A stretch of DNA of 64,000 bases from assembly GCF_014267175.1 (NCBI RefSeq), contig NZ_JACMTR010000002.1, positions 3,745,501-3,809,500 of the forward strand, written 5' to 3'. Each line of letters starts with the position of its first letter. The stretch's first letter is position 1. Both the position numbers and the translations under genes were made by a program. Shown one piece after another: positions 31,833 through 40,264 of the stretch. The DNA is from Pseudonocardia sp. C8 (lineage in GTDB: Bacteria; Actinomycetota; Actinomycetes; Mycobacteriales; Pseudonocardiaceae). Under the pieces are notes generated by a model. That model was not told where the DNA came from. It did no database searches and saw nothing but the letters and a program-made list of their open reading frames with translations.

Positions 31833-33806
31833 ATGACGACCACCGAGCCGAAGCACTCCGGCCTCGACCTGGCCTGGGTCGACCCGGACATCCGCCCGCA
31901 GGACGACCTGTTCGCCCACGTCAACGGCCGGTGGCTGGCGACCCACGAGATCCCCGAGGACCGCTCGCAGGACGGGGCGTTCCGGGTGCTGCGCGACCGC
32001 GCAGAGGAGCAGGTGCGCGAGATCGTCCAGGAGTGTGCGGCGGGTGCACCCGGTTCCGGCCCGGACGCCCGCAAGGTCGGCGACCTCTACACGTCCTTCA
32101 TGGACACCGAGCGGGTCGAGCAGCTCGGCGTCGATCCGCTGCGCCCGCTGCTGGACGAGATCCACGCCGCGACCGGCAAGGCGGAACTCGCGGCCGTGCT
32201 GGGCCGGCGCCAGCGTGACGGGCGGGCCGCCCTGTTCGGCGAGTTCATCGCCACCGACGCCAAGGACTCGTCCCGCTACCTGGTCAACCTCAACCAGGCC
32301 GGGCTGGGCCTTCCCGACGAGGCGTACTACCGGGAGGAGAGCTCCGCGGAGATCCGCGCGGCCTACGTCGAGCACCTGCGGCGGCTCGCCGGGCTGGTGG
32401 GCCTGGCCGAGCCGGAGCGGGTCGCCGAGCAGGTGATGGACCTGGAGACGGCGCTCGCCGCGGCATCCTGGGACCGGGTCACCAACCGTGACGCCGAGAA
32501 GACCTACACGCTCATGACCCGCGAGGAGCTCCGCGCGGGCGCGCCCGGGTTCGACTGGGCGGAGTGGGAGACCGCGCTCGGGGTGCCGGCCCACGCCTAC
32601 GACGAGGTGATCGTCCGGCAGCCGAGCTTCGTCACCGCCGCCGCGGCGCTGTGGGCGGACCGCCCGCTCGAGCAGTGGCAGGCCTGGCTGGCGCTGCAGG
32701 TCGCGTCGTCCTGCGCCGAGTACCTGTCCTCGGACCTGGTCGAGGAGGACTTCGACTTCCACGGCCGCACCCTGTCCGGCACCCCGGAGCTGCGCGAGCG
32801 GTGGAAGCGCGGCGTGTCGCTGGTCGAGGGTGCGCTCGGCGAGGCCGTCGGCAAGCTGTACGTCGAGCGGCACTTCCCCCCGCGGGCGAAGGACCGGATG
32901 GAGGAGCTGGTCGCCAACCTCGTCGAGGCGTACCGGCAGTCGATCTCCACGCTGGACTGGATGAGCCCGGCCACCCGCGAGCGGGCCCTCGACAAGCTCG
33001 GCAAGTTCACGCCGAAGATCGGGTACCCGGCGAAGTGGAAGGACTACTCGACCCTCGAGATCGACCCGGCCGACCTGCTCGGCAACGCGGGCCGGGCAGC
33101 CGAGTGGCGGCACGACTTCGAGTACGCGAAGCTCGGCGGCCCGGTCGACCGCGACGAGTGGCTGATGACCCCGCAGACGGTCAACGCCTACTACCACCCG
33201 CGGCTCAACGAGATCGTCTTTCCGGCCGCGATCCTGCAGCCGCCGTTCTTCGACGCCGACGCCGACGACGCCGCGAACTACGGCGGCATCGGCGCGGTGA
33301 TCGGCCACGAGATCGGGCACGGCTTCGACGACCAGGGCTCCCGCTACGACGGCGACGGCAACCTCACCGACTGGTGGGAGGAGGCCGACCGCAAGGAGTT
33401 CGACTCGCGCGCGCAGATGCTGATCGACCAGTACAGCGCGCTGTCCCCGATGGGGCTGCCCGACCACAAGGTCAACGGCGCGCTCACGGTCGGCGAGAAC
33501 ATCGGCGATCTCGGCGGGCTCACCATCGCGCTGAAGGCCTACCGGATCGCGAACGAGGGCGCCGAACCGCCGGTGCTGGACGGCCTGACCGGCGAGCAGC
33601 GGGTCCTGTTCGGCTGGGCGCAGGTGTGGCGGGCCGTCACCCGGGACGCGGAGGCGATCCGCCGGCTCGCGACCGACCCGCACTCGCCGCCGGACCTGCG
33701 TTGCAACGCGGTCGTGACGAACCTCGACACCTTCCACGAGGCGTTCGGGGTCACCGAGACCGACGCGCTGTTCACCGAGCCGGGCCGGCGGGTCCGGATC
33801 TGGTGA
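31833..33806 (+). CDS. M13-family (neprilysin/PepO-like) zinc metallopeptidase
   Basis: 657 residues. The zinc site is H492-E-I-G-H496 (HExxH) with the third ligand in E555-N-I-G-D (normally E-x3-D), and the substrate motif is NAYY in TVNAYYHPRLNEIV. The N-terminal half (about 1-300) is the helical M13_N domain. No signal peptide or membrane anchor is visible, as in actinobacterial Zmp1/PepO-like enzymes, which cleave peptides up to about 40 residues. ATG 31833 follows AGGATGGG. The usual Ala of E-N-x-A-D is Gly, a tolerated change. Its physiological role cannot be told from context. Confidence 0.92.
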   Translation: MTTTEPKHSGLDLAWVDPDIRPQDDLFAHVNGRWLATHEIPEDRSQDGAFRVLRDRAEEQVREIVQECAAGAPGSGPDARKVGDLYTSFMDTERVEQLGVDPLRPLLDEIHAATGKAELAAVLGRRQRDGRAALFGEFIATDAKDSSRYLVNLNQAGLGLPDEAYYREESSAEIRAAYVEHLRRLAGLVGLAEPERVAEQVMDLETALAAASWDRVTNRDAEKTYTLMTREELRAGAPGFDWAEWETALGVPAHAYDEVIVRQPSFVTAAAALWADRPLEQWQAWLALQVASSCAEYLSSDLVEEDFDFHGRTLSGTPELRERWKRGVSLVEGALGEAVGKLYVERHFPPRAKDRMEELVANLVEAYRQSISTLDWMSPATRERALDKLGKFTPKIGYPAKWKDYSTLEIDPADLLGNAGRAAEWRHDFEYAKLGGPVDRDEWLMTPQTVNAYYHPRLNEIVFPAAILQPPFFDADADDAANYGGIGAVIGHEIGHGFDDQGSRYDGDGNLTDWWEEADRKEFDSRAQMLIDQYSALSPMGLPDHKVNGALTVGENIGDLGGLTIALKAYRIANEGAEPPVLDGLTGEQRVLFGWAQVWRAVTRDAEAIRRLATDPHSPPDLRCNAVVTNLDTFHEAFGVTETDALFTEPGRRVRIW

Positions 33807-33842
33807 GCCGCCCGGCGCCGGTTTCGCTCGTCCGGTCGGCCG

Positions 33843-34490
33843 CTACCGGACGCGGTTGCCCGGGGCCGCCCCGTCCACGTGCGGCAGGTGGTGGCCGAGC
33901 CGGTCCCGCTTCGCGGACAGGTACCGCGCGTTGTGCTCGGTCACCGGTGCCAGCAGCGGCACGCGCTCGGCCACCCGGATCCCGTGCCGGGTGAGCGCCG
34001 CGGCCTTGTCCGGGTTGTTGGTCAGCAGCCGGACCGCGCCGACCCCCAGGTACCGCAGCACGGCGGCCGCCGCGCCGAAGTCGCGCACGTCGACCGGCAG
34101 CCCGAGCGCCAGCGCGGAGTCCACGGTGTCGAGGCCGTCGCCGTCCTGCAGCACGTGGGTCCGGATCTTCGCCAGCAGCCCGATGCCACGGCCCTCGTGC
34201 CCGCGCAGGTACACGATCACCCCGCAGCCCTCGGCGACGACGGCGTCCAGTGCGGCGGCCAGCTGGTCACCGCACTCGCAGCGCAGCGCCGCGAAGACGT
34301 CGCCGGTCAGGCACTCGGAGTGCACCCGGACCAGCGCGGCGGCGGCCGCCGCCGGCTCGCCGTGTACCAGGGCGAGGTGTTCGGGCCCGTCGTCGTCCTC
34401 GCGGAACGCGACCGCACGGAACCGTCCGTGCCGCGTCGTCAGCTGCGACTCGGCGACCTCCAGCAGACCGCCCCGATCCGGTTCGTCCAC
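33843..34490 (-). CDS. ribA: GTP cyclohydrolase II homologue with a non-canonical active-site His
   Basis: 215 residues from GTG 34490 (AGGAGG just upstream). Zinc ligands are C60, C71 and C73 in HSECLTGDVFAALRCECG; the catalytic region YLRGHEGRGIGL and the LLTNNPDK motif are kept. The residue equal to Tyr105 of E. coli RibA is His112 (KIRTHVLQD instead of KIRAYALQD). In a Streptomyces coelicolor paralogue (SCO6655) a Met at this place was linked to stopping at the formylamino pyrimidine (FAPy); His may do the same, which would fit the creatininase-family neighbour as deformylase. There is no RibB domain and no other riboflavin gene here. The frame is open 5' into the flippase gene. Confidence 0.88.
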   Translation of the reverse strand: MDEPDRGGLLEVAESQLTTRHGRFRAVAFREDDDGPEHLALVHGEPAAAAAALVRVHSECLTGDVFAALRCECGDQLAAALDAVVAEGCGVIVYLRGHEGRGIGLLAKIRTHVLQDGDGLDTVDSALALGLPVDVRDFGAAAAVLRYLGVGAVRLLTNNPDKAAALTRHGIRVAERVPLLAPVTEHNARYLSAKRDRLGHHLPHVDGAAPGNRVR

Positions 34491-34535
34491 CGTTCCTCCT
34501 CCGTCACCGGGCGGGCGAGTGGCAACCTCGCCGGC

Positions 34536-35246
34536 ATGGATCCCCTCCCGACCGACACCACACTGGACGTCCGCGGCCGTCCCGTCACGGCCGCCGTGCT
34601 CCCGGTGGGGAGCTTCGAGCAGCACGGCCCGCACCTGCCGCTGACCACCGACACCCTGGTCGCGTGCGCCGTCGCCGGTGGTGTCGCACGGGCGTACCCG
34701 GTCCGGCTGCTGCCCCCGGTGACGATCTCGTGCTCGCACGAGCACGCCGCCTGGCCCGGCACCGTGAGCATCTCGGCGGCCACGCTGACCGCCGTCGTCA
34801 CCGACGTCGCCGCCTCGCTGCGCGCCGCGGGCGTGCCCGCGCTGGTGCTGGTCAACGGCCACGGCGGCAACCACGTCCTGCGCAACGTCGTGCAGGAGGC
34901 CTCGGTCGGCCCGCTGCCGATGGCGCTGTTCCCCGGCGGCGAGGACTGGGTGGCGGCGCGGGCGGCCGCCGGGATCGTCACCTCGCACGCCGCCGACATG
35001 CACGCCGGCGAGCTGGAGACCTCGATCCTGCTGCACACCCACCCCGACCAGGTGCGGCCGGGGTTCGCCGGGGCCGACCACGACGCCGACGAGCGACCGC
35101 ACCTGCTCAGCCGCGGGCTGCAGGCGTACACGGACTCCGGGGTGGTCGGCAGGCCCTCGCTGGCCACGGCCGGCAAGGGACGCGCGGTACTCGACGCCCT
35201 GGTCGCGGCGTTCGCGGGTCACCTGCGAGCGCTCGCTCCCGGCTGA
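34536..35246 (+). CDS. Creatininase-family metallohydrolase, possible FAPy deformylase
   Basis: 236 residues. GSFEQHGPHLPLTTDT (residues 19-34) provides the Glu, His and Asp metal ligands, NGHGGNH the next, and HAGELETS the last. This is the creatininase fold, whose members include creatinine amidohydrolase, MftE and the archaeal deformylase ArfB that acts on the GTP-derived formylamino pyrimidine. Its gene diverges from the ribA homologue (45 nt between starts), suggesting coordinated expression. ATG 34536 is preferred. I infer an amide- or formamide-hydrolysing role on the cyclohydrolase product. Confidence 0.83.
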   Translation: MDPLPTDTTLDVRGRPVTAAVLPVGSFEQHGPHLPLTTDTLVACAVAGGVARAYPVRLLPPVTISCSHEHAAWPGTVSISAATLTAVVTDVAASLRAAGVPALVLVNGHGGNHVLRNVVQEASVGPLPMALFPGGEDWVAARAAAGIVTSHAADMHAGELETSILLHTHPDQVRPGFAGADHDADERPHLLSRGLQAYTDSGVVGRPSLATAGKGRAVLDALVAAFAGHLRALAPG

Positions 35247-36218
35247 GCCCCCGGCCGTGCTGCGGGCGCGCCGCAGCAGCACCAACCCGCCCGGCGCGCA
35301 CGCGACCAGGCCGAGCACGCCGTAGATCACGGCGGTGGCCAGGCCCTCGGCGGCCGGGAGCCCGACCGCGGCGAAGCCGGAGGCCGCCGCCGCCTCCCGC
35401 GGGCCCCAGCCACCGACGTTGAGCGGCAACGTCATCGCCACCATCGCCAGCACCAGCAGCGGGAGCAGCTCGACGAGCCCGGTGACCGATCCGGCCGCCC
35501 GGGCCGCCAGCACGAACATCGCCAGGTAGCAGCCCAGCCCGGCCGCGGACGCCACCAACACCGCGGCCGCGGGCCCGGCCCGGAGCAGGGCACGGACCTC
35601 GGCGGCGACGCCGGCCAGCCGCCGCCGGAGGGACCATCCGGCCGCGGCCACCGCCACCACCAGCGCGAGCAGCAGCGGGCCGGCCCCGCCGGGCACCAGC
35701 GCGCCGGCCGCACGCAGCAGGGCCGGCTGCCCGGCGAGCACGGCCACCGCGACGGCCGCGAGCACCAGCTGACCGGCGAGCCGCTCCAGCACCACCGCGC
35801 GGACCCCGCCGCCGACCTGCCCGACCCGCCGGCCGTGCCCGAGCGCCCGGTGCACGTCACCGAGGACGCCGACCGGCAGCACCGAGTTGAGGAAGGCCGC
35901 CCGGTAGCACTCGCCGACCGCCTCGCCCCAGCGCAACGGCAGCCCCAGCGCCCGGGCCACCGCGCACCACCGCCACGCGGTACACGCCGTGCCCAGCGCG
36001 CCCAGCACGAGCGCGGCCAGCACGGTCGTGATCTCCACGGCCGCCAGCCGCTCCAGCACCGCACCGGCGCCGACCTGCGCGGCCAGCAGCACGAGCAGCG
36101 CGATCCCGGCGGCCGGGCGCAGCACCCGCCAGGCGCGCCGCCACCCGCGCGACCGCGGTGCCGCGGTCACGCCCGCTCCCCCGCCGGGCCACCCGCGCGA
36201 CCGCGGTACCGCGGTCAT
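35247..36218 (-). CDS. Flippase-like membrane protein (YbhN/LPG-synthase TM family), 3' end unresolved
   Basis: About 324 residues of clear family character up to 35247: membrane helices around AAGIALLVLLAAQVGAGAVL, TTVLAALVLGALGTACTAW, FLNSVLPVGVLGDVHRA (family signature N-x-x-L-P-x-x-x-G-D-x-x-R), PLLLALVVAVAAAG and LLPLLVLAMVAMTLPLNVGG-W-G-P-R-E. No stop codon follows in frame: the frame runs antisense through the creatininase gene and into ribA. ATG 36218 overlaps the methyltransferase stop (ATGA). In glycolipid pathways such proteins move lipid-linked or amphiphilic molecules across the membrane. The end coordinate is a family-length estimate; a sequencing error or a real read-through must be settled by resequencing. 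Confidence 0.6.
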
Positions 36219-36235
36219 GTCCGCTCCCCCGCCGG
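36140..36235. repeat. 48-bp tandem duplication across the flippase start
   Basis: Copies 36140-36187 and 36188-36235 differ at 3 of 48 positions. The unit is 16 codons long and in frame. It carries the start: ATG in one copy (cat at 36216-36218), GTG in the other (cac at 36168-36170), so TA[VA]PRSRGW appears twice in the N-terminus. The downstream GTG may be a second start. Confidence 0.8.
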
Positions 36236-37057
36236 TCCGGCGGCGCCGGGCAGCGCCAGCAGGTCCGCGTGCCCGACCGAGACGGTGAGCCGGCCCTCCG
36301 CCAGCTGACGGTGCCGCCGCTCCCGGTACCCGGCGGCCGGCCCGCGCAGCTCCGGCCGCTGCGCGCACGCCGCGTCCAGCCAGCCCGCCAGCCACTCGCG
36401 CAGCAGCGCGGCCCGGTCCGGACCCAGCCGCCACGGCGTCGGCGCCGACCGGACCCGCGCGCCGTGCCGGGCGAACGCGGCGTTCGCGACCGGCACCGCG
36501 TCCGGGCCGAGCAGGCGCCGCCCGCCGGTCCGCCGCCGCTGGTGGTCGTCGAACGCGGCCGCCAGGTCGCGGTCCAGCGGATCGGGCGGGTCGAGGCGCA
36601 CCTGCCCGGTCACGGTCAGGGTCAGCAGTGCCGGGCAGCCGGCCCCGGCGCAGGCCCGGGCGAGCTGCTCGACCTCCGCCGCCGTCAGCAGGTCGAGCAG
36701 AGCCGACGCGGTGACCAGCGACGTCCCGGCCAGTGCGGCGGCGTCCAGCCGGGCCACGTCCCCGCAGCGGGTCTCACCGGTGACCCCGACCGGCAGCCCG
36801 GCGACGGCGTGCCCGAGCAGGCCGGGGTCGCGGTCGTGCAGGATCCAGTGCTGGGTCGCGGGAAGCCGCGGCGCCAGCCAGCGGGCCATCGCCCCGGTCC
36901 CGCAGCCGAGGTCCCGCACGGTCAGCGGCGCGCGGAGGTCGCGCAGCTCGCCGGCGAGTGCGGTGGACCGGGCGTCGGCGTCCGCCGGTTCCCGTAACGC
37001 CAGCCAGGCCGGTGGGCACGCCGGCGAGCCGGCCGGACCCTGCAGGGGCGCCGTCAC
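36215..37057 (-). CDS. SAM-dependent methyltransferase
   Basis: 280 residues from GTG 37057, which overlaps the glycosyltransferase stop by 4 nt. Motif I is RDLGCGTGAMARWLAPRLP (about 48-66), followed by HDRDPGLL as the acidic loop that binds the SAM ribose, and DVARLDAAALAGTSLVTASALLDLL as motifs II-III. The class I fold is clear. The last 70 residues are Arg-rich. It may methylate the product of the neighbouring glycosyltransferase or the pterin/pyrimidine itself. All five genes from the dehydrogenase to the flippase overlap or abut on the minus strand. Confidence 0.82.
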   Translation of the reverse strand: MTAPLQGPAGSPACPPAWLALREPADADARSTALAGELRDLRAPLTVRDLGCGTGAMARWLAPRLPATQHWILHDRDPGLLGHAVAGLPVGVTGETRCGDVARLDAAALAGTSLVTASALLDLLTAAEVEQLARACAGAGCPALLTLTVTGQVRLDPPDPLDRDLAAAFDDHQRRRTGGRRLLGPDAVPVANAAFARHGARVRSAPTPWRLGPDRAALLREWLAGWLDAACAQRPELRGPAAGYRERRHRQLAEGRLTVSVGHADLLALPGAAGPAGERT

Positions 37058-38136
37058 GCCAGCACCCGGTCCATCCGGCGCGCCGTCTCCGCCCAACCGG
37101 TGAGCGCGGTCCGGCGCTCGTGGGCGGCCGTGCGCGCGGCCGCCCGGACCGCCGGGTCGGTCAGCCAGGTCCGCAGCCCGTCCGCGAGGGCGGCCGGGTC
37201 CCCGGGCTCGACGAGCAGGCCGGGCAGGTCGCCGTCGCCCCCGAGCGTCTCCGGCACCCCGCCGACCGCGGTCGCCAGCACCGGCACGGCCCGGGCCAGC
37301 GCCTCGGTGACGACCATGCCGTACGACTCGGCCCGTGACGGCAGCACCAGCAGGTCCGCGCCGGCGTAGGCGTCCCGGAGGGCGCGCCCGGTGCACGGCC
37401 CGTCCACGCTGATCCGCCCGGCCAGGCCGTGCCGGTCGACGGCGGCGCGGACCGCGGCGGCGTGCGCCGGGTCGCGGTCGTCCGGGCCGACGAACCGGGC
37501 CGTCCAGTCCAGGTCGGTGCACCGGGCGAGCGCGGCCACGAGGAGGTCGTGGCCCTTGGTCGGGGTGAGCGCGCCGACGGACAGCAGCCGGGTCCCGGCC
37601 GGGCCGGCGGCGGTGACCGGGGCCGGGTCCGCCCCGGGCGGCACGACGTGCAGCCGGCCGGGTGGCAGGCCGTGCTCGGCGACGAGCCGCCGCGCCGTCC
37701 ACGGCCCGGTGGCGACCACGGCCGCGGCGAGGTGCAGCGCGGCGCGCTCGCGGTCGCGGCGCCCGGCCGCGACGCCGGCGGGCAGGCCGCGCTCGTCGCC
37801 GAGCGGGAGGTGGACGAGCACGACCGTCCGGACCCGCCCGGCGTGCCGGGCGAGCACGTCCGGCAGGCCGCAGATCACCAGGCCGTCGAGCAGCACGTCG
37901 GCACCGTCGGGGACGCCGGCGAGCAGCCGGTCCAACCGCTCGCGCGCGGCCGGGTCCGGGTCCGGCCAGTCGCCCGCGGCCACCAGCTCGTGCACGGGAC
38001 GGCCGAGGGCTGCCAGCCCGGCGCAGAGCCGCCGGTCGTAGACGTTGCCGCCGCTGGGCGAGCGGGGGTCGTCGATCCCGGCCGGGACGACCACGTGCAC
38101 GGCGGTCCTGCCGGGTTCCGCGCAGGGCGCGGTCAC
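37054..38136 (-). CDS. Family 4-type (GT-B) glycosyltransferase
   Basis: 360 residues from GTG 38136, chosen because it shares GTGA with the PTPS stop as other pairs do here; ATG 38160 is the longer choice. [20 protein letters not shown] begins the N-terminal Rossmann domain, [20 protein letters not shown] starts the nucleotide-sugar domain, and the E-x7-E motif is in [22 protein letters not shown]4 enzymes retain anomeric configuration and use UDP- or GDP-sugars or phosphoribose-like donors. The acceptor is probably the small molecule made by this cluster. It is cytoplasmic, with no membrane helix. Confidence 0.88.
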   Translation of the reverse strand: MTAPCAEPGRTAVHVVVPAGIDDPRSPSGGNVYDRRLCAGLAALGRPVHELVAAGDWPDPDPAARERLDRLLAGVPDGADVLLDGLVICGLPDVLARHAGRVRTVVLVHLPLGDERGLPAGVAAGRRDRERAALHLAAAVVATGPWTARRLVAEHGLPPGRLHVVPPGADPAPVTAAGPAGTRLLSVGALTPTKGHDLLVAALARCTDLDWTARFVGPDDRDPAHAAAVRAAVDRHGLAGRISVDGPCTGRALRDAYAGADLLVLPSRAESYGMVVTEALARAVPVLATAVGGVPETLGGDGDLPGLLVEPGDPAALADGLRTWLTDPAVRAAARTAAHERRTALTGWAETARRMDRVLA

Positions 38137-38531
38137 AGCGACCGCTCGTAGTTCGCCCATGCGACGTGCGACTCGTGCAGGGTCACGACCAGCCCGGTCA
38201 GGCCGGCGGCGCCCGCGCCGAGGGCCCCGGCCCCGATCCGGTCGGCGAGCCGGTCGGCGATCAGGCGGGCCAGGAACTCGGTGGTGGTGTTGACGCCGGC
38301 GAGCTCGGGGTGCTCGTCGAGGTCGCGGTACCGCAGGTCGGCCAGCACCTCGCCCAGCTGCGCGGTGGCCAGCCCGATGTCGACGACGATCCCGTCCGCG
38401 TCGAGGTCGGGGCGCCGGAACGTGGCGTCGACCAGGAACGTGGCCCCGTGGCGCTGCTGTGCCGGACCGAACACCTCCCCGCGCAGGCTGTGCGCGATCA
38501 TGACGTGGTCCCGGACGGTGATGCTGAACAA
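38133..38531 (-). CDS. PTPS/QueD-family protein with altered zinc and nucleophile residues
   Basis: 132 residues from TTG 38531, the only sensible start after GGGAG. H14 (MIAHSL) and H28 (QQRHGATF) match the first two zinc His, but the third ligand is A30 (HGA for HGH) and no Cys stands where the catalytic Cys of PTPS and QueD lies. [14 protein letters not shown] and LHES keep the catalytic Asp/His and substrate Glu regions. It probably binds a pterin-like molecule and may have changed chemistry. Family members open or condense dihydroneopterin triphosphate; no GTP cyclohydrolase I is here, so its substrate may be the pyrimidine or a pterin from elsewhere. It overlaps the dehydrogenase by 34 nt. 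Confidence 0.8.
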   Translation of the reverse strand: MFSITVRDHVMIAHSLRGEVFGPAQQRHGATFLVDATFRRPDLDADGIVVDIGLATAQLGEVLADLRYRDLDEHPELAGVNTTTEFLARLIADRLADRIGAGALGAGAAGLTGLVVTLHESHVAWANYERSL

Positions 38532-39556
38532 CGCGGCTCCCGGTGCGGTGACGGCTCTCGGTGTCGGACGTCCCGGTGGCGGGCGTCCTCGTGGAGTACA
38601 CGGACGCAGAGCGCCGGCGGTTCACCGGCCGCCATCCGCGCCAGCACCGCCGGCAGCTCCTCGAGCCGGCACTCGTCGCCGACCAGGGCGTCGAACCGCG
38701 GGTCGGCGAGCAGTCGCAACGCCAGCTTCATCCGGTCGGCGTAGCCGCGGCGGGCGCGGCGCGGCGAGACCGTCCCGACCTGGCTGGCCCGCACCGCGAG
38801 CCGGCGGCTGTGGAACGACCCGCCGAGCGCGAGGTCGACCCGGCGGGTCCCGTACCAGCTGAGGTCGATCACCTCGCCCTCCGGCCCCAGCAGGTCCAGC
38901 GCGGTCTGCAGGCCGGCGCCGGTGGCGCTGGCGTGCAGCACGACGTCCCGGTCGCCGGCCGCGTCGTCGGGTGCGGCGAACCCGACGCCGAGCGCGGCCG
39001 CCACCGCCGCCCGCCCGGGGTCCGGGTCGACGAGCTCGACCCGGGCGCCGGGCAGCCCGGCGAGGACGGCGGCCACGCACGAGCCGACCATCCCGGCCCC
39101 GACGACGGAGATCCGGTCCCCGATCAGCGGCGCGGCGTCCCACACGGCGTTCACCGCGGTCTCCACCGTCCCGGCGAGCACGGCGCGGCCCGCCGGGACG
39201 TCGTCCGGGACGGGGGTCACCGCGGCGGCGGGCACGACGAACCGGCTCTGGTGGGGGTACAGGCAGAACACGGTGCGGCCGACCAGCTCCGCCGGGCCGT
39301 GCTCGACGTCGCCGACGGCCAGGTAGCCGTACTTCACCGGGGCCGGGAACTCGCCCTCCTGGAACGGGGCACGCATGGTGGCGTGCTCGCTCGCCGGCAC
39401 CTCGCCGCGGAACACGAGCGTCTCGGTGCCGCGGCTCACCCCCGTGCAGCGGGTGCGGACGAGCACGTCGTCCGGGCCGGGGTCGGGCACCGCGACCGTC
39501 CGGATCTCGCCGTGGCCGGGGGCGGCCAGCCAGAAGGCGCGTGCCGTACCGGCCAT
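38498..39556 (-). CDS. MDR-family dehydrogenase
   Basis: 352 residues of the medium-chain dehydrogenase fold. It begins [20 protein letters not shown]; the catalytic domain has CTGVSRGTE instead of the usual C-x-S-D zinc site, [11 protein letters not shown], and [19 protein letters not shown]; the NAD site is [19 protein letters not shown]. It resembles zinc-dependent alcohol dehydrogenases of the 2-desacetyl-bacteriochlorophyllide or sorbitol branch with partial loss of zinc ligands. It opens the minus-strand gene series. The C-terminal 30 residues, Arg/His-rich, overlap the PTPS gene. Confidence 0.82.
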   Translation of the reverse strand: MAGTARAFWLAAPGHGEIRTVAVPDPGPDDVLVRTRCTGVSRGTETLVFRGEVPASEHATMRAPFQEGEFPAPVKYGYLAVGDVEHGPAELVGRTVFCLYPHQSRFVVPAAAVTPVPDDVPAGRAVLAGTVETAVNAVWDAAPLIGDRISVVGAGMVGSCVAAVLAGLPGARVELVDPDPGRAAVAAALGVGFAAPDDAAGDRDVVLHASATGAGLQTALDLLGPEGEVIDLSWYGTRRVDLALGGSFHSRRLAVRASQVGTVSPRRARRGYADRMKLALRLLADPRFDALVGDECRLEELPAVLARMAAGEPPALCVRVLHEDARHRDVRHREPSPHREPRCSASPSGTTS

Positions 39557-39739
39557 GCCGACCTCCCGGGTGAACCGGACCGGGGCGGCGTCCGTGTTCC
39601 GGGCATGGCCCCGTCCTCGGCGAGCACCCTATCCACCCGGCCGCACCGGTGGGACGTGCCGCGCGGTGCCCCGCCGGAGTCGCGGATGGCGCTGCGGGGT
39701 GCGGCCACGGGACGGCCGGGGCGCGTAGCGTCATCCGGC

Positions 39740-40264
39740 GTGACCCGCACGGTGCCGGCCGATCACCTCGAGCAGGTGTACGCCGAGCACGGCCGGGCGA
39801 TGCACCTCTACGCGGCCCGGCTGCTCGGGGACGCCGTGGCCGCCGAGGACGTCGTGCAGGAGGCGCTGATCCGGCTGTGGCGCCGGCCGGAGGTGCTGGA
39901 GAACGACCGCGGCTCGGTGCGCGGCTGGCTGCTGACCGTGGTGCGCAACCTGGTCGTGGACCGGGCCCGGGGCCGCCGGGCCCGCCCCGCCGAGGTGCCC
40001 GCCGACGGGGGCCGGGAACCGGCGGGGCCCGACCACGCCGACGCGGTGTCGGCCTCGATCACCGTGCACCGGGCGCTGGGCGCGCTCTCGCCCGAGCACC
40101 GGGCCGTGCTGGAGCAGATCTTCCTGCACGGCCAGGACCTGGCCGGCGCGGCCCTGGCGCTGAACATCCCGAAGGGGACGGTCAAGTCGCGCTCGTTCTA
40201 CGCCCTGCGTGCTCTGCGGGAGCTGCTCGCGCACGACCGGACGACCGAGGGCGGTGGCCGATGA
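39740..40264 (+). CDS. ECF-type sigma factor
   Basis: 174 residues from GTG 39740. Region 2 contains YAARLLGDAVAAEDVVQEALIRLW and RGWLLTVVRNLVVDRARG, with the typical D-x-V-Q-E-A motif; region 4 has LSPEHRAVLEQIFLHGQDLAG, and LNIPKGTVKSRSFYALRALRELL as the HTH that reads the -35 element. It is in the length class of ECF sigma factors paired with a membrane anti-sigma factor, which is the next gene (ATGA overlap). What signal releases it is unknown; it could switch on the pterin-glycoside cluster. Confidence 0.92.
   Translation: MTRTVPADHLEQVYAEHGRAMHLYAARLLGDAVAAEDVVQEALIRLWRRPEVLENDRGSVRGWLLTVVRNLVVDRARGRRARPAEVPADGGREPAGPDHADAVSASITVHRALGALSPEHRAVLEQIFLHGQDLAGAALALNIPKGTVKSRSFYALRALRELLAHDRTTEGGGR

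Noticed and set aside
33831..33849. CCGGT/ACCGG hairpin as terminator between the M13 peptidase and ribA
   Set aside because: Five-bp arms with an 8-nt loop overlapping the ribA stop; not convincing.
33843..36434. A single 863-residue flippase-RibA fusion protein
   Set aside because: The middle third would be antisense to a well-defined creatininase gene and is Arg/His/Gln-rich with no family resemblance; treated as an open frame by loss of a stop, reported as a finding.
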